Positions 38,571 to 46,953 of a DNA stretch of 64,000 nt are shown here, one piece after another (within the stretch, counting starts at the first letter, position 1; every line of letters starts with the position of its first letter). The notes beneath the pieces were generated by a model. The model was not told the DNA's origin. It did not search any database and saw only the letters and a list, made by a program, of their open reading frames with translations. The position numbers and the translations under genes were made by a program. Source of the stretch: Burkholderiales bacterium (GTDB lineage Bacteria > Pseudomonadota > Gammaproteobacteria > Burkholderiales > Burkholderiaceae_C); assembly GCA_019509985.1 (NCBI GenBank), contig JAEKLF010000053.1, forward strand, positions 1 through 64,000. Reading direction: 5' to 3'.

Positions 38571-39107
38571 ATGTCACAACCCTCCCCTTTGCTCATCCGC
38601 CCCAGCACCGACGCCGATCTGCCGGCCATCCAGGCCATCTATGCCCGCGCCGTGCTGGAGGGAACCGGCACTTTCGAAACCGAGGTGCCGGGCGTCGACG
38701 AAATGGGCCGGCGCCGCGCCGAGGTGCTGGGCCGCAACCTGCACTGGCTGGTGGCCGAGCGCGACGGCCAGCTGCTGGGTTATGCCTACGCCAACTACTT
38801 CCGCCCTCGCCTGGCCTACCGCTTCTGCGTCGAGGATTCGATCTATCTCGCGCCGGCTGCCCAGGGCCAGGGCGTCGGCCGGCTGCTGCTGGCCGAACTG
38901 ATGGCCCGCTGCGAGGCGGCCGGCGCACGCCAGATGCTGGCCGTCATCGGTGATGCGGCCAATGCCGGCTCGGTCGGCGTGCACACGGCGCTGGGCTTTC
39001 AGCACACCGGCGTGCTGAAGAGCGCAGGCTGGAAATTCGGCCGCTGGCTGGACGTCGTGCTGATGCAGCGCACGCTGGGGCTGGGCGACAGCGCGGCGGG
39101 CGCATGA
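38571..39107 (+). CDS. GNAT N-acetyltransferase (phosphinothricin acetyltransferase-like)
   Basis: 178 residues. The N-terminal [28 protein letters not shown] and the acetyl-CoA loop [19 protein letters not shown] (Q-x-x-G-x-G/A) match the Pat/YncA-type family, which acetylates phosphinothricin or methionine sulfoximine analogues. The Phe-Glu-Thr motif at FETEVP is typical. Specific substrate is inferred from the family. It is divergent from the rpsP operon, and its end overlaps the next small membrane gene (ATGA). Confidence 0.87.
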   Translation: MSQPSPLLIRPSTDADLPAIQAIYARAVLEGTGTFETEVPGVDEMGRRRAEVLGRNLHWLVAERDGQLLGYAYANYFRPRLAYRFCVEDSIYLAPAAQGQGVGRLLLAELMARCEAAGARQMLAVIGDAANAGSVGVHTALGFQHTGVLKSAGWKFGRWLDVVLMQRTLGLGDSAAGA

Positions 39108-39532
39108 ACGGAGACATCAAGCACAAGGCGGTCGCGACCTGGCTGGCCTTGCTGGTCGGCGTCTTCGGCCTGCACCGCTTCTATCTGCACGGGTTCAAGG
39201 ACCGCTGGGCCTGGCTCTTCCCTCTGCCGACGCTGATTGGCCTCATCGGCGTACAGCGCATGAACCACCTCGGCCAGGATGACCGCCTGGCCTGGGTGCT
39301 GATCCCTTGGCTGGGCATCAGCCTCGTCGCGGCGCTGATCGGCGGCATCGTCTACGGCCTGATGCCGGATGAACGCTGGAACGCCCGCTTCAACCCGCTG
39401 CACCCGGCATCGCCTGGAGGCTGGGGCGCCGTCATCGGCGTCGTGTTGTGCCTACTCATCGGCGGCACGACGCTGATGGCGACCATCGCCTTCAGCGCGC
39501 AGCGCTATTTCGAGTCCCAGGCCGGTCAGTAG
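39104..39532 (+). CDS. TM2-domain-like membrane protein
   Basis: 142 residues with three hydrophobic segments: WLALLVGVFGLHRFYLHGF (the TM2-like motif GLHRFY), WVLIPWLGISLVAALIGGIVYGL, and VIGVVLCLLIGGTTLMATIAF. The HRFYLG-type turn is characteristic of TM2 proteins, whose function in bacteria is unclear. It is coupled to the GNAT gene by a 4-base overlap and overlaps the convergent pit gene by 7 bases at its 3' end. Confidence 0.75.
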   Translation: MNGDIKHKAVATWLALLVGVFGLHRFYLHGFKDRWAWLFPLPTLIGLIGVQRMNHLGQDDRLAWVLIPWLGISLVAALIGGIVYGLMPDERWNARFNPLHPASPGGWGAVIGVVLCLLIGGTTLMATIAFSAQRYFESQAGQ

Positions 39533-40536
39533 ATGCTGAAGCTGACCCAGTAGCAGACACCGGCCATCAGCGCCGCGGCCGGGATCGTGAAGATCCACGC
39601 CCAGACGATGCTGCCGGCCACGCCCCAGCGCACGGCCGAGGCGCGCTGCACGGAACCCACGCCGACGATGGCGCCGGTGATGGTGTGGGTCGTCGACACG
39701 GGCACCCCCATCGCCGTAGCGACGAAGAGGGTGATGGCTCCACCCGTTTCGGCACAGAAGCCGCCCACGGGCTTGAGCTTGGTGATGCGCTGGCCCATGG
39801 TCTGCACGATGCGCCAGCCACCGAACATCGTGCCCAAGCCGATGGCGATGTAGCAGGCGACGATGACCCAGGCCGGCGGCGACTTGTCGCCCACGCCCAC
39901 GATGCCCGCGGCGATCAGCAGCATCCAGATCAGGCCGATGGTCTTCTGCGCGTCGTTGCCGCCGTGGCCCAGGCTGTAGAGCCCCGCGGACACGAGTTGC
40001 AATCGCCGGAACCAGCGGTCGATGCGTATCGGCGATTTGTGCCGGCAGATCCAGGCCACGATGACCATCATCAGCGATCCGAGCAGATAACCCAGCAGCG
40101 GCGACACGATGATGAAGGCGACGGTCTTCCAGATGCCGCCCGCGATCAACGCCCCCGGCCCGGCCTTGGCGACGACGGCGCCGGCGATGCCGCCGATCAG
40201 CGCGTGCGATGAACTCGACGGAATGCCCCACCACCAGGTGATGCCGTTCCAGGCGATGGCGCCGATCAGCGCGCCGAAGACGACATGGTGGTCCACGATA
40301 CCCGGCTCGACGATGCCCTTGCCCACGGTGGCAGCGACCTTGAGCTGAAAGATGGCAACGGCAACGACGTTGAAGAAGGCCGCGAACAACACGGCCTGCT
40401 GGGGCTTGAGCACACCGGTGGAGACGACGGTGGCGATGGAGTTGGCCGCGTCATGGAAGCCGTTCATGAAGTCGAACAGCAGGGCCAGCACGACGAGCAG
40501 GGCCACCACCCAGAAGGCGATCTCGGCTTGAGGCAT
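39526..40536 (-). CDS. pit: Inorganic phosphate transporter, PiT family
   Basis: 336 residues with about ten membrane helices in two inverted repeats. The PiT signatures are FDFMNGFHDAANSIATVVSTGVLKP near residues 22-45 and GGNDAQKTIGLIWM near 190, plus VPVSTTHTITGAIVGVG near 280. It moves phosphate, probably as a metal-phosphate complex, with protons or sodium. It follows the DUF47 gene by 12 bases, the conserved partner arrangement. Low affinity and high capacity are expected from the family. Confidence 0.94.
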   Translation of the reverse strand: MPQAEIAFWVVALLVVLALLFDFMNGFHDAANSIATVVSTGVLKPQQAVLFAAFFNVVAVAIFQLKVAATVGKGIVEPGIVDHHVVFGALIGAIAWNGITWWWGIPSSSSHALIGGIAGAVVAKAGPGALIAGGIWKTVAFIIVSPLLGYLLGSLMMVIVAWICRHKSPIRIDRWFRRLQLVSAGLYSLGHGGNDAQKTIGLIWMLLIAAGIVGVGDKSPPAWVIVACYIAIGLGTMFGGWRIVQTMGQRITKLKPVGGFCAETGGAITLFVATAMGVPVSTTHTITGAIVGVGSVQRASAVRWGVAGSIVWAWIFTIPAAALMAGVCYWVSFSIY

Positions 40537-40548
40537 GCGCCGCCCCGA

Positions 40549-41196
40549 TCAGGAGTTCTCGAGGACGATGCCCTCGATGAGGTTGGCCACGTCCTCGCAG
40601 CGGTCCGAGATGGATTCGAGCTGCTCATAGATGGCCTTGAGCTTGATCAGCTCGCGCACGTCGGCTTGCTCGCGGAACAGACGCGACATGGCCGAGCGCA
40701 TGACGCGGTCGGCGTCGGACTCGAGGCGGTCGATCTCCTCGCAGGTCTTCAGCGCCGCCTCGGTCGTGGCCGGCTTGCTCAGGTGCGGCAGCAGCGTGAC
40801 GGCGTGCTGCACGCGCTCGCAGCAGCGCACGGACAGCGTCGCCAGCTGCAGCACCTGCTCGGGCACGCTGCGCACGTCGTAGAGCGACATCGTCTCGGAC
40901 GAGTCCTGGAGCAGGTCCAGGATGTCGTCCATCGCGTTGATCAGGCCGTGGATCTGCTCGCGGTCGATGGGCGTGATGAACGTGCGGTGCAGCAGCCGGT
41001 TGACCTCGGCGGTCACGCGGTCGGCCGCATGCTCGGCCTTGTCGACCTCGTCGGCGTATTGCTGGCGCAGCGAGGGGTTGGCGTAGTTCTCGATCATCAG
41101 CAGGAAGGCGCGCGCGCCCTCTGCGATGTGGTTGCCGTGCTCGTTGAACAGCTCAAAAAAATTGCCCTCTCGGGGCAGCAGTTTGCCGAACAGCAT
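40549..41196 (-). CDS. DUF47 family PhoU-like protein, partner of Pit
   Basis: 215 residues, all-helical, with a PhoU-like fold. It begins MLFGKLLPREGNFFELFNEHGNHIAEGARAF and has the metal-binding style Glu/Asp pairs in HAADRVTAEVNRLLHRTFITPIDREQIHGLINAMDDILD. DUF47 proteins (OrfA/YkaA) are found in front of pit and are thought to modulate it. A Pho-box-like direct repeat lies about 55 bases before its ATG. Confidence 0.92.
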   Translation of the reverse strand: MLFGKLLPREGNFFELFNEHGNHIAEGARAFLLMIENYANPSLRQQYADEVDKAEHAADRVTAEVNRLLHRTFITPIDREQIHGLINAMDDILDLLQDSSETMSLYDVRSVPEQVLQLATLSVRCCERVQHAVTLLPHLSKPATTEAALKTCEEIDRLESDADRVMRSAMSRLFREQADVRELIKLKAIYEQLESISDRCEDVANLIEGIVLENS

Positions 41197-41250
41197 GGCC
41201 GTCCTTGTCTCATTTCGATGGAAGGCCGAGAGTTTACCTAGCCGACCTCC

Positions 41251-41268
41251 ATGACCCTCTCATGACCG
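41251..41268 (-). promoter_or_regulatory. Pho-box-like direct repeat upstream of DUF47-pit
   Basis: The minus strand reads CGGTCAT-GAGA-GGGTCAT: two 7-base repeats with 11-base periodicity, like the consensus CTGTCAT-N4-CTGTCAT. It overlaps the stop codon of the upstream DUF486 gene. TAGGTAAACT about 10 bases later is a possible -10. PhoB repression of DUF47-pit is known in Sinorhizobium meliloti, so the site is plausible, but it deviates at two bases in the repeats. Confidence 0.5.
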
Positions 41269-41613
41269 AAAAATGAAATACACGGCGCCCATCAGGCACA
41301 GACCCGCCCACAGGAAGTCCAGCTTCAGCGGCTCGCCCATGTAGAACACGCTGAACGGCACAAACACCATCAACGTGATGACCTCCTGCGTGATCTTCAG
41401 CTGCGCCAGGCCAAAGCCGGCGCCATGGCCGATACGGTTGGCAGGTACTTGAAGCAGGTACTCGAACAGCGCAATGCCCCAGCTGATCAGCGCGGCAATC
41501 CACCATGGTTTGGTGGCCAGGCCCTTCAGATGGCCGTACCAGGCCACGGTCATGAAGAGGTTGGACAGGATCAGCAGGCCGACGGTCTGCCAGCCGGCAA
41601 GGGTCGAGAACAT
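41260..41613 (-). CDS. DUF486 family DMT-type small membrane protein
   Basis: 117 residues, four hydrophobic helices: VGLLILSNLFMTVAWYGHLK, WWIAALISWGIALFEYLL, ITQEVITLMVFVPFSVFYM, and LWAGLCLMGAVYFIF. The motif SWGIALFEYLLQVPANRIG identifies the DUF486 family, short DMT-superfamily relatives. Substrate is unknown; like other four-helix members it probably works as a dimer. It lies between folK and DUF47-pit on the same strand, with no close operon coupling to either. Confidence 0.86.
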   Translation of the reverse strand: MFSTLAGWQTVGLLILSNLFMTVAWYGHLKGLATKPWWIAALISWGIALFEYLLQVPANRIGHGAGFGLAQLKITQEVITLMVFVPFSVFYMGEPLKLDFLWAGLCLMGAVYFIFRS

Positions 41614-41628
41614 CGTCGCTCCTTCGGA

Positions 41629-42105
41629 TCAGAGAGAAAGGGGGCCGAGGCGCTCGATGCGCTGGGCCTGCCAGCCCTCGCCCGTGGCCAGATGGGCCAG
41701 CTCGGGCGCGATCTCTAGCAAGGGCCGCAGCACGAACGCCCGCTCGCCCAATCGGGGATGCGGCAGCGTCAGCCGGGGCGTATCGAGCACGAGGTCGGCG
41801 TAGAGCAGCAGGTCGAGGTCGAGCGTACGCGGCGCGTTGCGGAAGGGGCGCTCGCGGCCATGGGCCCGCTCGATGGCCTGCAGGGCCTCGAGCAGTTCAA
41901 CGGGCCGAAGAGCCGTGTCCAGCGCGGCGACGGCGTTCAGGAAATCGGGGCCGCCGGCATCGACGGGCGCGCTGCGCCAGCTGCTGGAAAGCGCCACGAC
42001 TTGCGTTCCCGGCAAGGCCGCGAGCTGCAGCGCCGCCTGGGTCAATGTGGCACCGAGGTCGGCACCCAGATTGGCGCCGAGGCCGATGTAGACGCGCGAA
42101 CTCAC
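41629..42105 (-). CDS. folK: HPPK, 6-hydroxymethyl-dihydropterin pyrophosphokinase
   Basis: 158 residues from a GTG start that overlaps the pcnB stop by 4 bases (GTGA). The family motifs are YIGLGANLG at the start, [19 protein letters not shown], and [16 protein letters not shown], which holds the Mg-binding Asp pair, then [16 protein letters not shown]. It adds pyrophosphate to 6-hydroxymethyl-dihydropterin in folate synthesis. The pcnB-folK pair is common in proteobacteria. Confidence 0.95.
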   Translation of the reverse strand: MSSRVYIGLGANLGADLGATLTQAALQLAALPGTQVVALSSSWRSAPVDAGGPDFLNAVAALDTALRPVELLEALQAIERAHGRERPFRNAPRTLDLDLLLYADLVLDTPRLTLPHPRLGERAFVLRPLLEIAPELAHLATGEGWQAQRIERLGPLSL

Positions 42106-43649
42106 TCGGCGCTGGGCGCGGGTACCGCAGTGCCTTCCCCGCCGCCTGGCTTGCGCCGGCGACGGCGGCGCTTCTTGGCCGGCGCGTCGGTGGCAATCTC
42201 CGCGGACTCCTCGTCGGCCGGAGCCTCGGGGCGCGGTGCACGCACGACACGCGGCTGCTTGTGCTGGTTCGTGCGGACGTCGGCGAGCAGGGCCTGGCGG
42301 TCGTCGTCGCTGCCGAGCGCGAAGTCCTCCCACCAGTCGGCCAGCGCCGGGTCGATCTCGCCGACATCGGCACGCAGGCGCAGGAAGTCGAAGCCGGCGC
42401 GGTAGCGCGGCTGCTCGATCAGGCTGAAGACACCCGAGCCCGTGCGGCGCTCGAAACGGGTCTGCATCATCCAGATCTCGCGCATGTCGGCCGCCAGCTT
42501 GCCGCGGCCGGAGATGTCGCCGATGCGGGCGTCGAACACCGCGTCGATGGCCTGGGCCAGCGCCGGCACCGGGGCCTCGCCGCCGTTGCGGATCTTGGTC
42601 CAGCGGTCCAGCACCTCGTACCAGAGCATGCAGGCCAGCATGAAGCTGGGGCTGACGCCACGGCCTTCATGGACACGCCGGTCCGTGTCCTCGAAGGCCA
42701 GGCGCACGAAGTTGCCGCGCACGCCTTCATGCAGGTCGCCGGTCTCGGTCAGCATTGCGTCCAGCACGGCAAACACGCCGCGGGCCAGGCCAAGCTTCTT
42801 CAGCTGCGCGATGCTGGCCAGCGAATGGCCGGTCTGCAGCAGCTTGATCATCTCGTCGAACAGGCGCGAGGCCGGCACGTTGGCCAGCAGCGCGGACGAG
42901 GTCTTGACCGGCGCCAGCGTCTTGGGCTCGAGCGTGAAGCCCAGCTTGGCGGCAAAGCGCACGGCGCGGATGATGCGCACCGGGTCTTCGCGGTAACGCG
43001 TCTCGGGGTCGCCGATCATGCGCAGCAGCTTGGCGCGTGCGTCGGCCAGGCCGCCGTGATAGTCCACCACCAGCTGGCGCTGCGGGTCGTAGTACATCGC
43101 GTTGACCGTGTAGTCACGGCGCGCGGCGTCTTCGATCTGCGGGCCCCAGACGTTGTCGCGCAGCACGCGGCCGCTGGCGTCCACGGCGTGGGACTTGCCT
43201 TCGAGTTCGCTCTTCGAGGTCTTCTCGTTGCCCGAAACGACGCCAGCGGCCTCGGCCTCGTTCGGCAGCGCGCGGAAGGTCGAGACCTCGATGACCTCGT
43301 GCTCGCGGCCGCGGCCGTAGACGACGTGGACGATGCGAAAGCGCCGGCCGATGATGAAGGCGCGGCGGAACAGGCCCTTGACCTGCTCGGGCGTCGCGTT
43401 GGTCGCAACGTCGAAGTCCTTGGGCCGCATGTTCAGCAACAGGTCACGCACGGCGCCGCCGACGATGTAGGCCTCGAAGCCGGCGTCGGTCAGCGTCTTG
43501 ACGACCTTGACGGCGCGCTCGTCGAGCAGCTCGGGGTTGATGCCATGCACCTCCGCCGTGATCTCGACACGCTTGCCGAGCGGGCTGGTCTTCTTGGCGG
43601 CGCCCTCGGCGGGCTTGCCGAAGAACTTGTCGATGAACTTCTTGATCAT
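42102..43649 (-). CDS. pcnB: Poly(A) polymerase I
   Basis: 515 residues, starting [12 protein letters not shown]; the longer frame upstream lies within the preceding gene. The nucleotidyltransferase site [24 protein letters not shown] holds the GG and DxD of the class II family, followed by [25 protein letters not shown] and the RNA-binding motif [16 protein letters not shown]. The Arg/Lys-rich C-terminus ([12 protein letters not shown]) suits RNA binding. It adds 3' poly(A) tails to RNA. It is coupled upstream to a HAD gene (ATGA) and downstream to folK. Confidence 0.95.
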   Translation of the reverse strand: MIKKFIDKFFGKPAEGAAKKTSPLGKRVEITAEVHGINPELLDERAVKVVKTLTDAGFEAYIVGGAVRDLLLNMRPKDFDVATNATPEQVKGLFRRAFIIGRRFRIVHVVYGRGREHEVIEVSTFRALPNEAEAAGVVSGNEKTSKSELEGKSHAVDASGRVLRDNVWGPQIEDAARRDYTVNAMYYDPQRQLVVDYHGGLADARAKLLRMIGDPETRYREDPVRIIRAVRFAAKLGFTLEPKTLAPVKTSSALLANVPASRLFDEMIKLLQTGHSLASIAQLKKLGLARGVFAVLDAMLTETGDLHEGVRGNFVRLAFEDTDRRVHEGRGVSPSFMLACMLWYEVLDRWTKIRNGGEAPVPALAQAIDAVFDARIGDISGRGKLAADMREIWMMQTRFERRTGSGVFSLIEQPRYRAGFDFLRLRADVGEIDPALADWWEDFALGSDDDRQALLADVRTNQHKQPRVVRAPRPEAPADEESAEIATDAPAKKRRRRRRKPGGGEGTAVPAPSAE

Positions 43650-44314
43650 GCGAAGAGTTGGAGCTGGGGCCAGCCACGCTCGGCAGCGATGCGCGCGAGA
43701 GCGGGGCTTGGGTTGGTCGCCACCGGGTGGCTGACACGTTCGAGCAGGGGCAGGTCGTTGGTCGAGTCGCTGTAGAAAGTCACGCGCTCGAAATCGCGCC
43801 ATTGTGCCCCCAGGCCTTGCAGCCAGCTTTGGACGCGCTCGATCTTGCCCTCGCGAAAGCTCGGCACGCCGTCGATGGCGCCGGTGTACCGCCCGGCCTC
43901 GTCGCGCTGCAGATTGACGGCGATCAGGTGCTCGACGCCGAAGGCGACGGCGATGGGCTCGGTGACGAAGGCATTGGTCGCGGTCACCATGGCCATCAGG
44001 TCGCCGGCGGCGCGGTGCTGCTCGACCAGCGCTCGGGCCTCGGGCCGCAGCGCCGGGCGCATGACCTCGGCCATGAAGCGCTCGCGCATCGCCAGCGCCT
44101 CGGCCAGCGGCCGGCTGCGCCAGGCCGAAGTGGCGAAGTCGATGTAGCCAGGCAGGTCCAGCGTGCCGGCGTTGTACTGGGCGAAGAACTCGTCGTTCTT
44201 CGCGCCCCAGACGGCGCCGTCAACCCAGCCCACGTCGACCATGAAGCCACCGAAGGCATGGTCGGAATCCACCGGGATCAGCGTCCCGTCGAGGTCAAAC
44301 AGCGTCAGATTCAT
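43646..44314 (-). CDS. HAD-IB family phosphatase (SerB-like)
   Basis: 222 residues. HAD motif I is LFDLDGTLIP at residues 5-14, with the nucleophile Asp. Motif II is around VTATNAFVT, motif III has the Lys of REGKIERV, and motif IV is FYSDSTNDLPLL (DSxxDLP). The order and spacing match the HAD-IB subgroup with SerB-like and CicA-like proteins. The substrate is uncertain. It is coupled on both sides, with the pcnB start overlapping its stop and its own start overlapping the hda stop. Confidence 0.88.
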   Translation of the reverse strand: MNLTLFDLDGTLIPVDSDHAFGGFMVDVGWVDGAVWGAKNDEFFAQYNAGTLDLPGYIDFATSAWRSRPLAEALAMRERFMAEVMRPALRPEARALVEQHRAAGDLMAMVTATNAFVTEPIAVAFGVEHLIAVNLQRDEAGRYTGAIDGVPSFREGKIERVQSWLQGLGAQWRDFERVTFYSDSTNDLPLLERVSHPVATNPSPALARIAAERGWPQLQLFA

Positions 44315-44997
44315 AAAGCGGGGTCAGAGTCGGTTTTCTCGTCGGCCAACATGGCCTTGAGCAGCGGCAGCGTCAGCGCCCGTTTGCTGGCCAGCGCGAA
44401 TTCGTCCAGGCGCTCCAGCAAGGCCATCAGACCCTTGAGGTTGCGCTCGAAGCGGGTCAGCAGATAGGACAGCACCTCGTCGCCGAGCAGCAAGCCCCGG
44501 CGGTCGGCCTCGCGGCGCAGCACGGCGCGCATTTCGGCCTCGCGCAGCGGCTCGAGCGCGAAGCTCGGGCCCCAGCCCAGGCGGGTGCGCAGGTCCTCGC
44601 GCACGGCCAGGTCGACGGCGGGCGCGTCGGCCGTCGCGACGACCGTGTACCCCTGCCCCGCCGACGCGACGAAGAGCGCGAAGGCCGCATGCTGCTGGCC
44701 GGCGTCGAAGCGCTGGCAGTCATCCAGCAGCAGCAGGCTCTCGTGGGCCGGCAGTTCCCAGGGCAGCGGCGTGTCGGCGTCGTACCAGGCGACGCGTTGG
44801 CCGCCAGCCTGCCAACGCTCGGCCAGGGCCCGCAGCAGATGCGTCTTGCCCGAGCCGGTCGGGCCCCACAGCAGCACCGGCGGGTCGCCGGGCATCAGGC
44901 CCGTCAGATAGGCCACGGGCTCGGCGTTGGGGCCGGGCAGGAAGTTGTCAAAGCTGGGCGCGGGCGGCGCCAGCAGCGCGAGCGGGATCTGCCTCAT
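44311..44997 (-). CDS. hda: DnaA regulatory inactivator Hda
   Basis: 228 residues, a single AAA+ module. It has Walker A GPTGSGKTH near residue 46, Walker B LLLLDDCQR near 92, and a DnaA domain III-like C-terminal part (LLLGDEVLSYLLTRFERNLKGLMALLERLDEFALASKRALTLPLLK). The clamp-binding segment near the N-terminus is expected in IPLALLAPPAPSFDNF. It converts ATP-DnaA to ADP-DnaA with the sliding clamp, limiting initiation. It overlaps the HAD gene and follows an AI-2E gene by 7 bases. Confidence 0.92.
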   Translation of the reverse strand: MRQIPLALLAPPAPSFDNFLPGPNAEPVAYLTGLMPGDPPVLLWGPTGSGKTHLLRALAERWQAGGQRVAWYDADTPLPWELPAHESLLLLDDCQRFDAGQQHAAFALFVASAGQGYTVVATADAPAVDLAVREDLRTRLGWGPSFALEPLREAEMRAVLRREADRRGLLLGDEVLSYLLTRFERNLKGLMALLERLDEFALASKRALTLPLLKAMLADEKTDSDPAL

Positions 44998-45004
44998 GGA
45001 GAAA

Positions 45005-46066
45005 TCAGCGGAACAGCGCGCTTTCCAGGTAGGCGCGGTGCAGGCGGTCCACCGCGACGACGGCCAGGGCCGACAGCGGCAGCGCGATCAGCACGCCGAC
45101 GAAGCCGAGCAGATGCCCGAAGGCCAGCAGCGCGAAGATGACCATCAGCGGGCTCATGCCGATGCGCTCGCCGACAAATCGCGGCGTCAGCACGAAGCTC
45201 TCCAGCAGCTGGCCGATGCCGAAAACGATGGCCACGGCGACGACGCCGTAGACGCTGGCGAACTGCAGCAGACCGGCCAGCAGCGCGAGCAGCAGACCGG
45301 TGCCGAAGCCCAGGTAGGGGATGAAGACCGCCAGGCCGGTGAAGACGCCAATGGGCAATGCCAGATCGAAATGCGCCAGCGCCAGCGCCACGCTGTAGTA
45401 GATGGCCAGCGCCGCCATGACGAGCAGCTGACCGCGCAGGTACTGGCCCAGCATGGTGTCGCACTCGGCCAGAAAGCCGCCTACCGACTCGCGCGCGGCA
45501 GGCGGTACCAAAGCCCAGGCGCGCGCCATCAACTCGGGCCAGTCGTGCAGCAGATAGAACAGCACGACCGGCAGCAGCACGGCGTTGCCAACGAAGGCGA
45601 GCAGGAAGCTGCCGCCGATGCGGGCCGAACTCAACACCTTGGCCAGCCAGTCCTCGAGGTTGGCGTCCAGATACTTCAGCACGAAGGCCTTGATGCTGGC
45701 CGGGTCCAGCTGCAGCTGGATGCCGTGCTCGGCCAGCCAAGGCGCGAGCTTGTCGTTGGCCACCTTGGCCAGCGCTGGAATCTGCTCGCGCAGCGCCGGG
45801 ATCTCCTTGTTCAGGATGGGCAGCACGAGCAGCAGCAGCGCCAACACCGCCATGGCGAACAGCAACTCGACCAGCAGCACGGCGACCAAGCGCGGCACGC
45901 GGCGGCTGACGAGCGCCTGCACTGCCGGTGCAAGCGCATAGGCCAGCACCATGGCCGCAATGAAGGGGGCCAGTACCGGCGACAGCAGCCACAGCAGCAG
46001 GGCCGCCCCGAGGGCGACGCCGGCCCAGGCCAGGGCGATGCGTTGGTGCTTGCTGAGCTTGATCAT
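45005..46066 (-). CDS. AI-2E family transporter
   Basis: 353 residues with about eight membrane helices: paired N-terminal segments (ALAWAGVALGAALLLWLLSPVLAPFIAAMVLAYALAP), a long soluble centre (residues 90-210) and a C-terminal bundle ending in FALLAFGHLLGFVGVLIALPLSALAVV. The AI-2E family signature ALAPAVQALVSRRVPR near residue 45 is present. Members export autoinducer-2 or act as Na+/H+ antiporters; the specific cargo is not known. It sits in the murJ-folK operon, 28 bases after sirB1. Confidence 0.88.
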   Translation of the reverse strand: MIKLSKHQRIALAWAGVALGAALLLWLLSPVLAPFIAAMVLAYALAPAVQALVSRRVPRLVAVLLVELLFAMAVLALLLLVLPILNKEIPALREQIPALAKVANDKLAPWLAEHGIQLQLDPASIKAFVLKYLDANLEDWLAKVLSSARIGGSFLLAFVGNAVLLPVVLFYLLHDWPELMARAWALVPPAARESVGGFLAECDTMLGQYLRGQLLVMAALAIYYSVALALAHFDLALPIGVFTGLAVFIPYLGFGTGLLLALLAGLLQFASVYGVVAVAIVFGIGQLLESFVLTPRFVGERIGMSPLMVIFALLAFGHLLGFVGVLIALPLSALAVVAVDRLHRAYLESALFR

Positions 46067-46094
46067 GAGGTGGTGGGCGAGCGGGCGCGGATTG

Positions 46095-46952
46095 TCACTG
46101 AAGCGGCGGCATGCCCTGGCCGAGCAAGGCGGCCAGGCGGGCGCGCAGCTCGGCGGCGTCCGGCGCGTCGCCGCGTTCGGCGAGGTAGGCAGCGAGGTCT
46201 TCGGCCGCAGCCGCCGGGGCGCCCAGGGCCTGCAGCGCGAGGCCGCGGTCTCGACGTTCGGCCAGGTCGCCGGGCAGCAGGATGACCAGGCGCTGCTGCA
46301 CGGCCAGCAGGCGCGGCCAGTCCTCGGCGGCGCGGTGCACCTCTTTCAGATTGCGCAACATGCGGGTCAGGATCTGGCGCGGCGTGGCGGCGCGCAAAAA
46401 GAACTCGAGCGGCAGCTCGAGATCGTCGGGCAGGCCGCTGCCCTGGCGGTAGATGGCCAGGCGCTCGTCGAGGCGGGCAGGCGACAGGGACTCGCCCGTG
46501 AAGGGGTCGATGACCGCCTCGCCAAGGCCCACCTTGCATTTGACGAGGAAGTGCCCCGGAAAGGCCACGCCCGCCGCGCGCAGGCCGGCCTGCTCGGCCA
46601 GTTCCAGCATCAGCACGGCCAGCGTGATCGGCAGGCCGCGCCGGGTTTCGAGCACGCGGTGGACGAAGCTGTTGTCCATCGCGTAGTAGTTGTTCAGATT
46701 GCCGGCAAAGCCGAGTTCGCCATGGAAGAAGCGGGTCAACATCCGCAGCCGCTGGGCCGGCGCGGCATCGGAAGGGATGCGCTCGCGCAGCCGGCGCGCC
46801 AGGGCATCCACGTCAGCGAGCGCGGCCTGCATGTCGAGCCGTGGGTATTCGTCCTGCGCTAGGCTGATGGCGGCTTCGAGCAGGTTCAAGCCCTCGTCCT
46901 GCGCGACCAGGCTGGCGAAGTAGGTCAGTGGTGTCGGGGGAACGAAATGCAT
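46095..46952 (-). CDS. SirB1 family protein with TPR-like tail
   Basis: 285 residues from MHFVPPTPLTYFASLVAQ; an earlier in-frame start would lie inside murJ. The SirB1/transglutaminase-like core includes NNYYAMDNSFVHRVLETRRGLPITLAVLMLELAEQAGLRAAGVAFPGHFLVK, and the C-terminal third has TPR-like helices (VQQRLVILLPGDLAERRDRGLALQALG). Function is unclear; members are near translation and cell-envelope genes. It starts 1 base after the murJ stop (TGAGATG), so translation is coupled. Confidence 0.88.
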   Translation of the reverse strand: MHFVPPTPLTYFASLVAQDEGLNLLEAAISLAQDEYPRLDMQAALADVDALARRLRERIPSDAAPAQRLRMLTRFFHGELGFAGNLNNYYAMDNSFVHRVLETRRGLPITLAVLMLELAEQAGLRAAGVAFPGHFLVKCKVGLGEAVIDPFTGESLSPARLDERLAIYRQGSGLPDDLELPLEFFLRAATPRQILTRMLRNLKEVHRAAEDWPRLLAVQQRLVILLPGDLAERRDRGLALQALGAPAAAAEDLAAYLAERGDAPDAAELRARLAALLGQGMPPLQ

Positions 46953-46953
46953 C

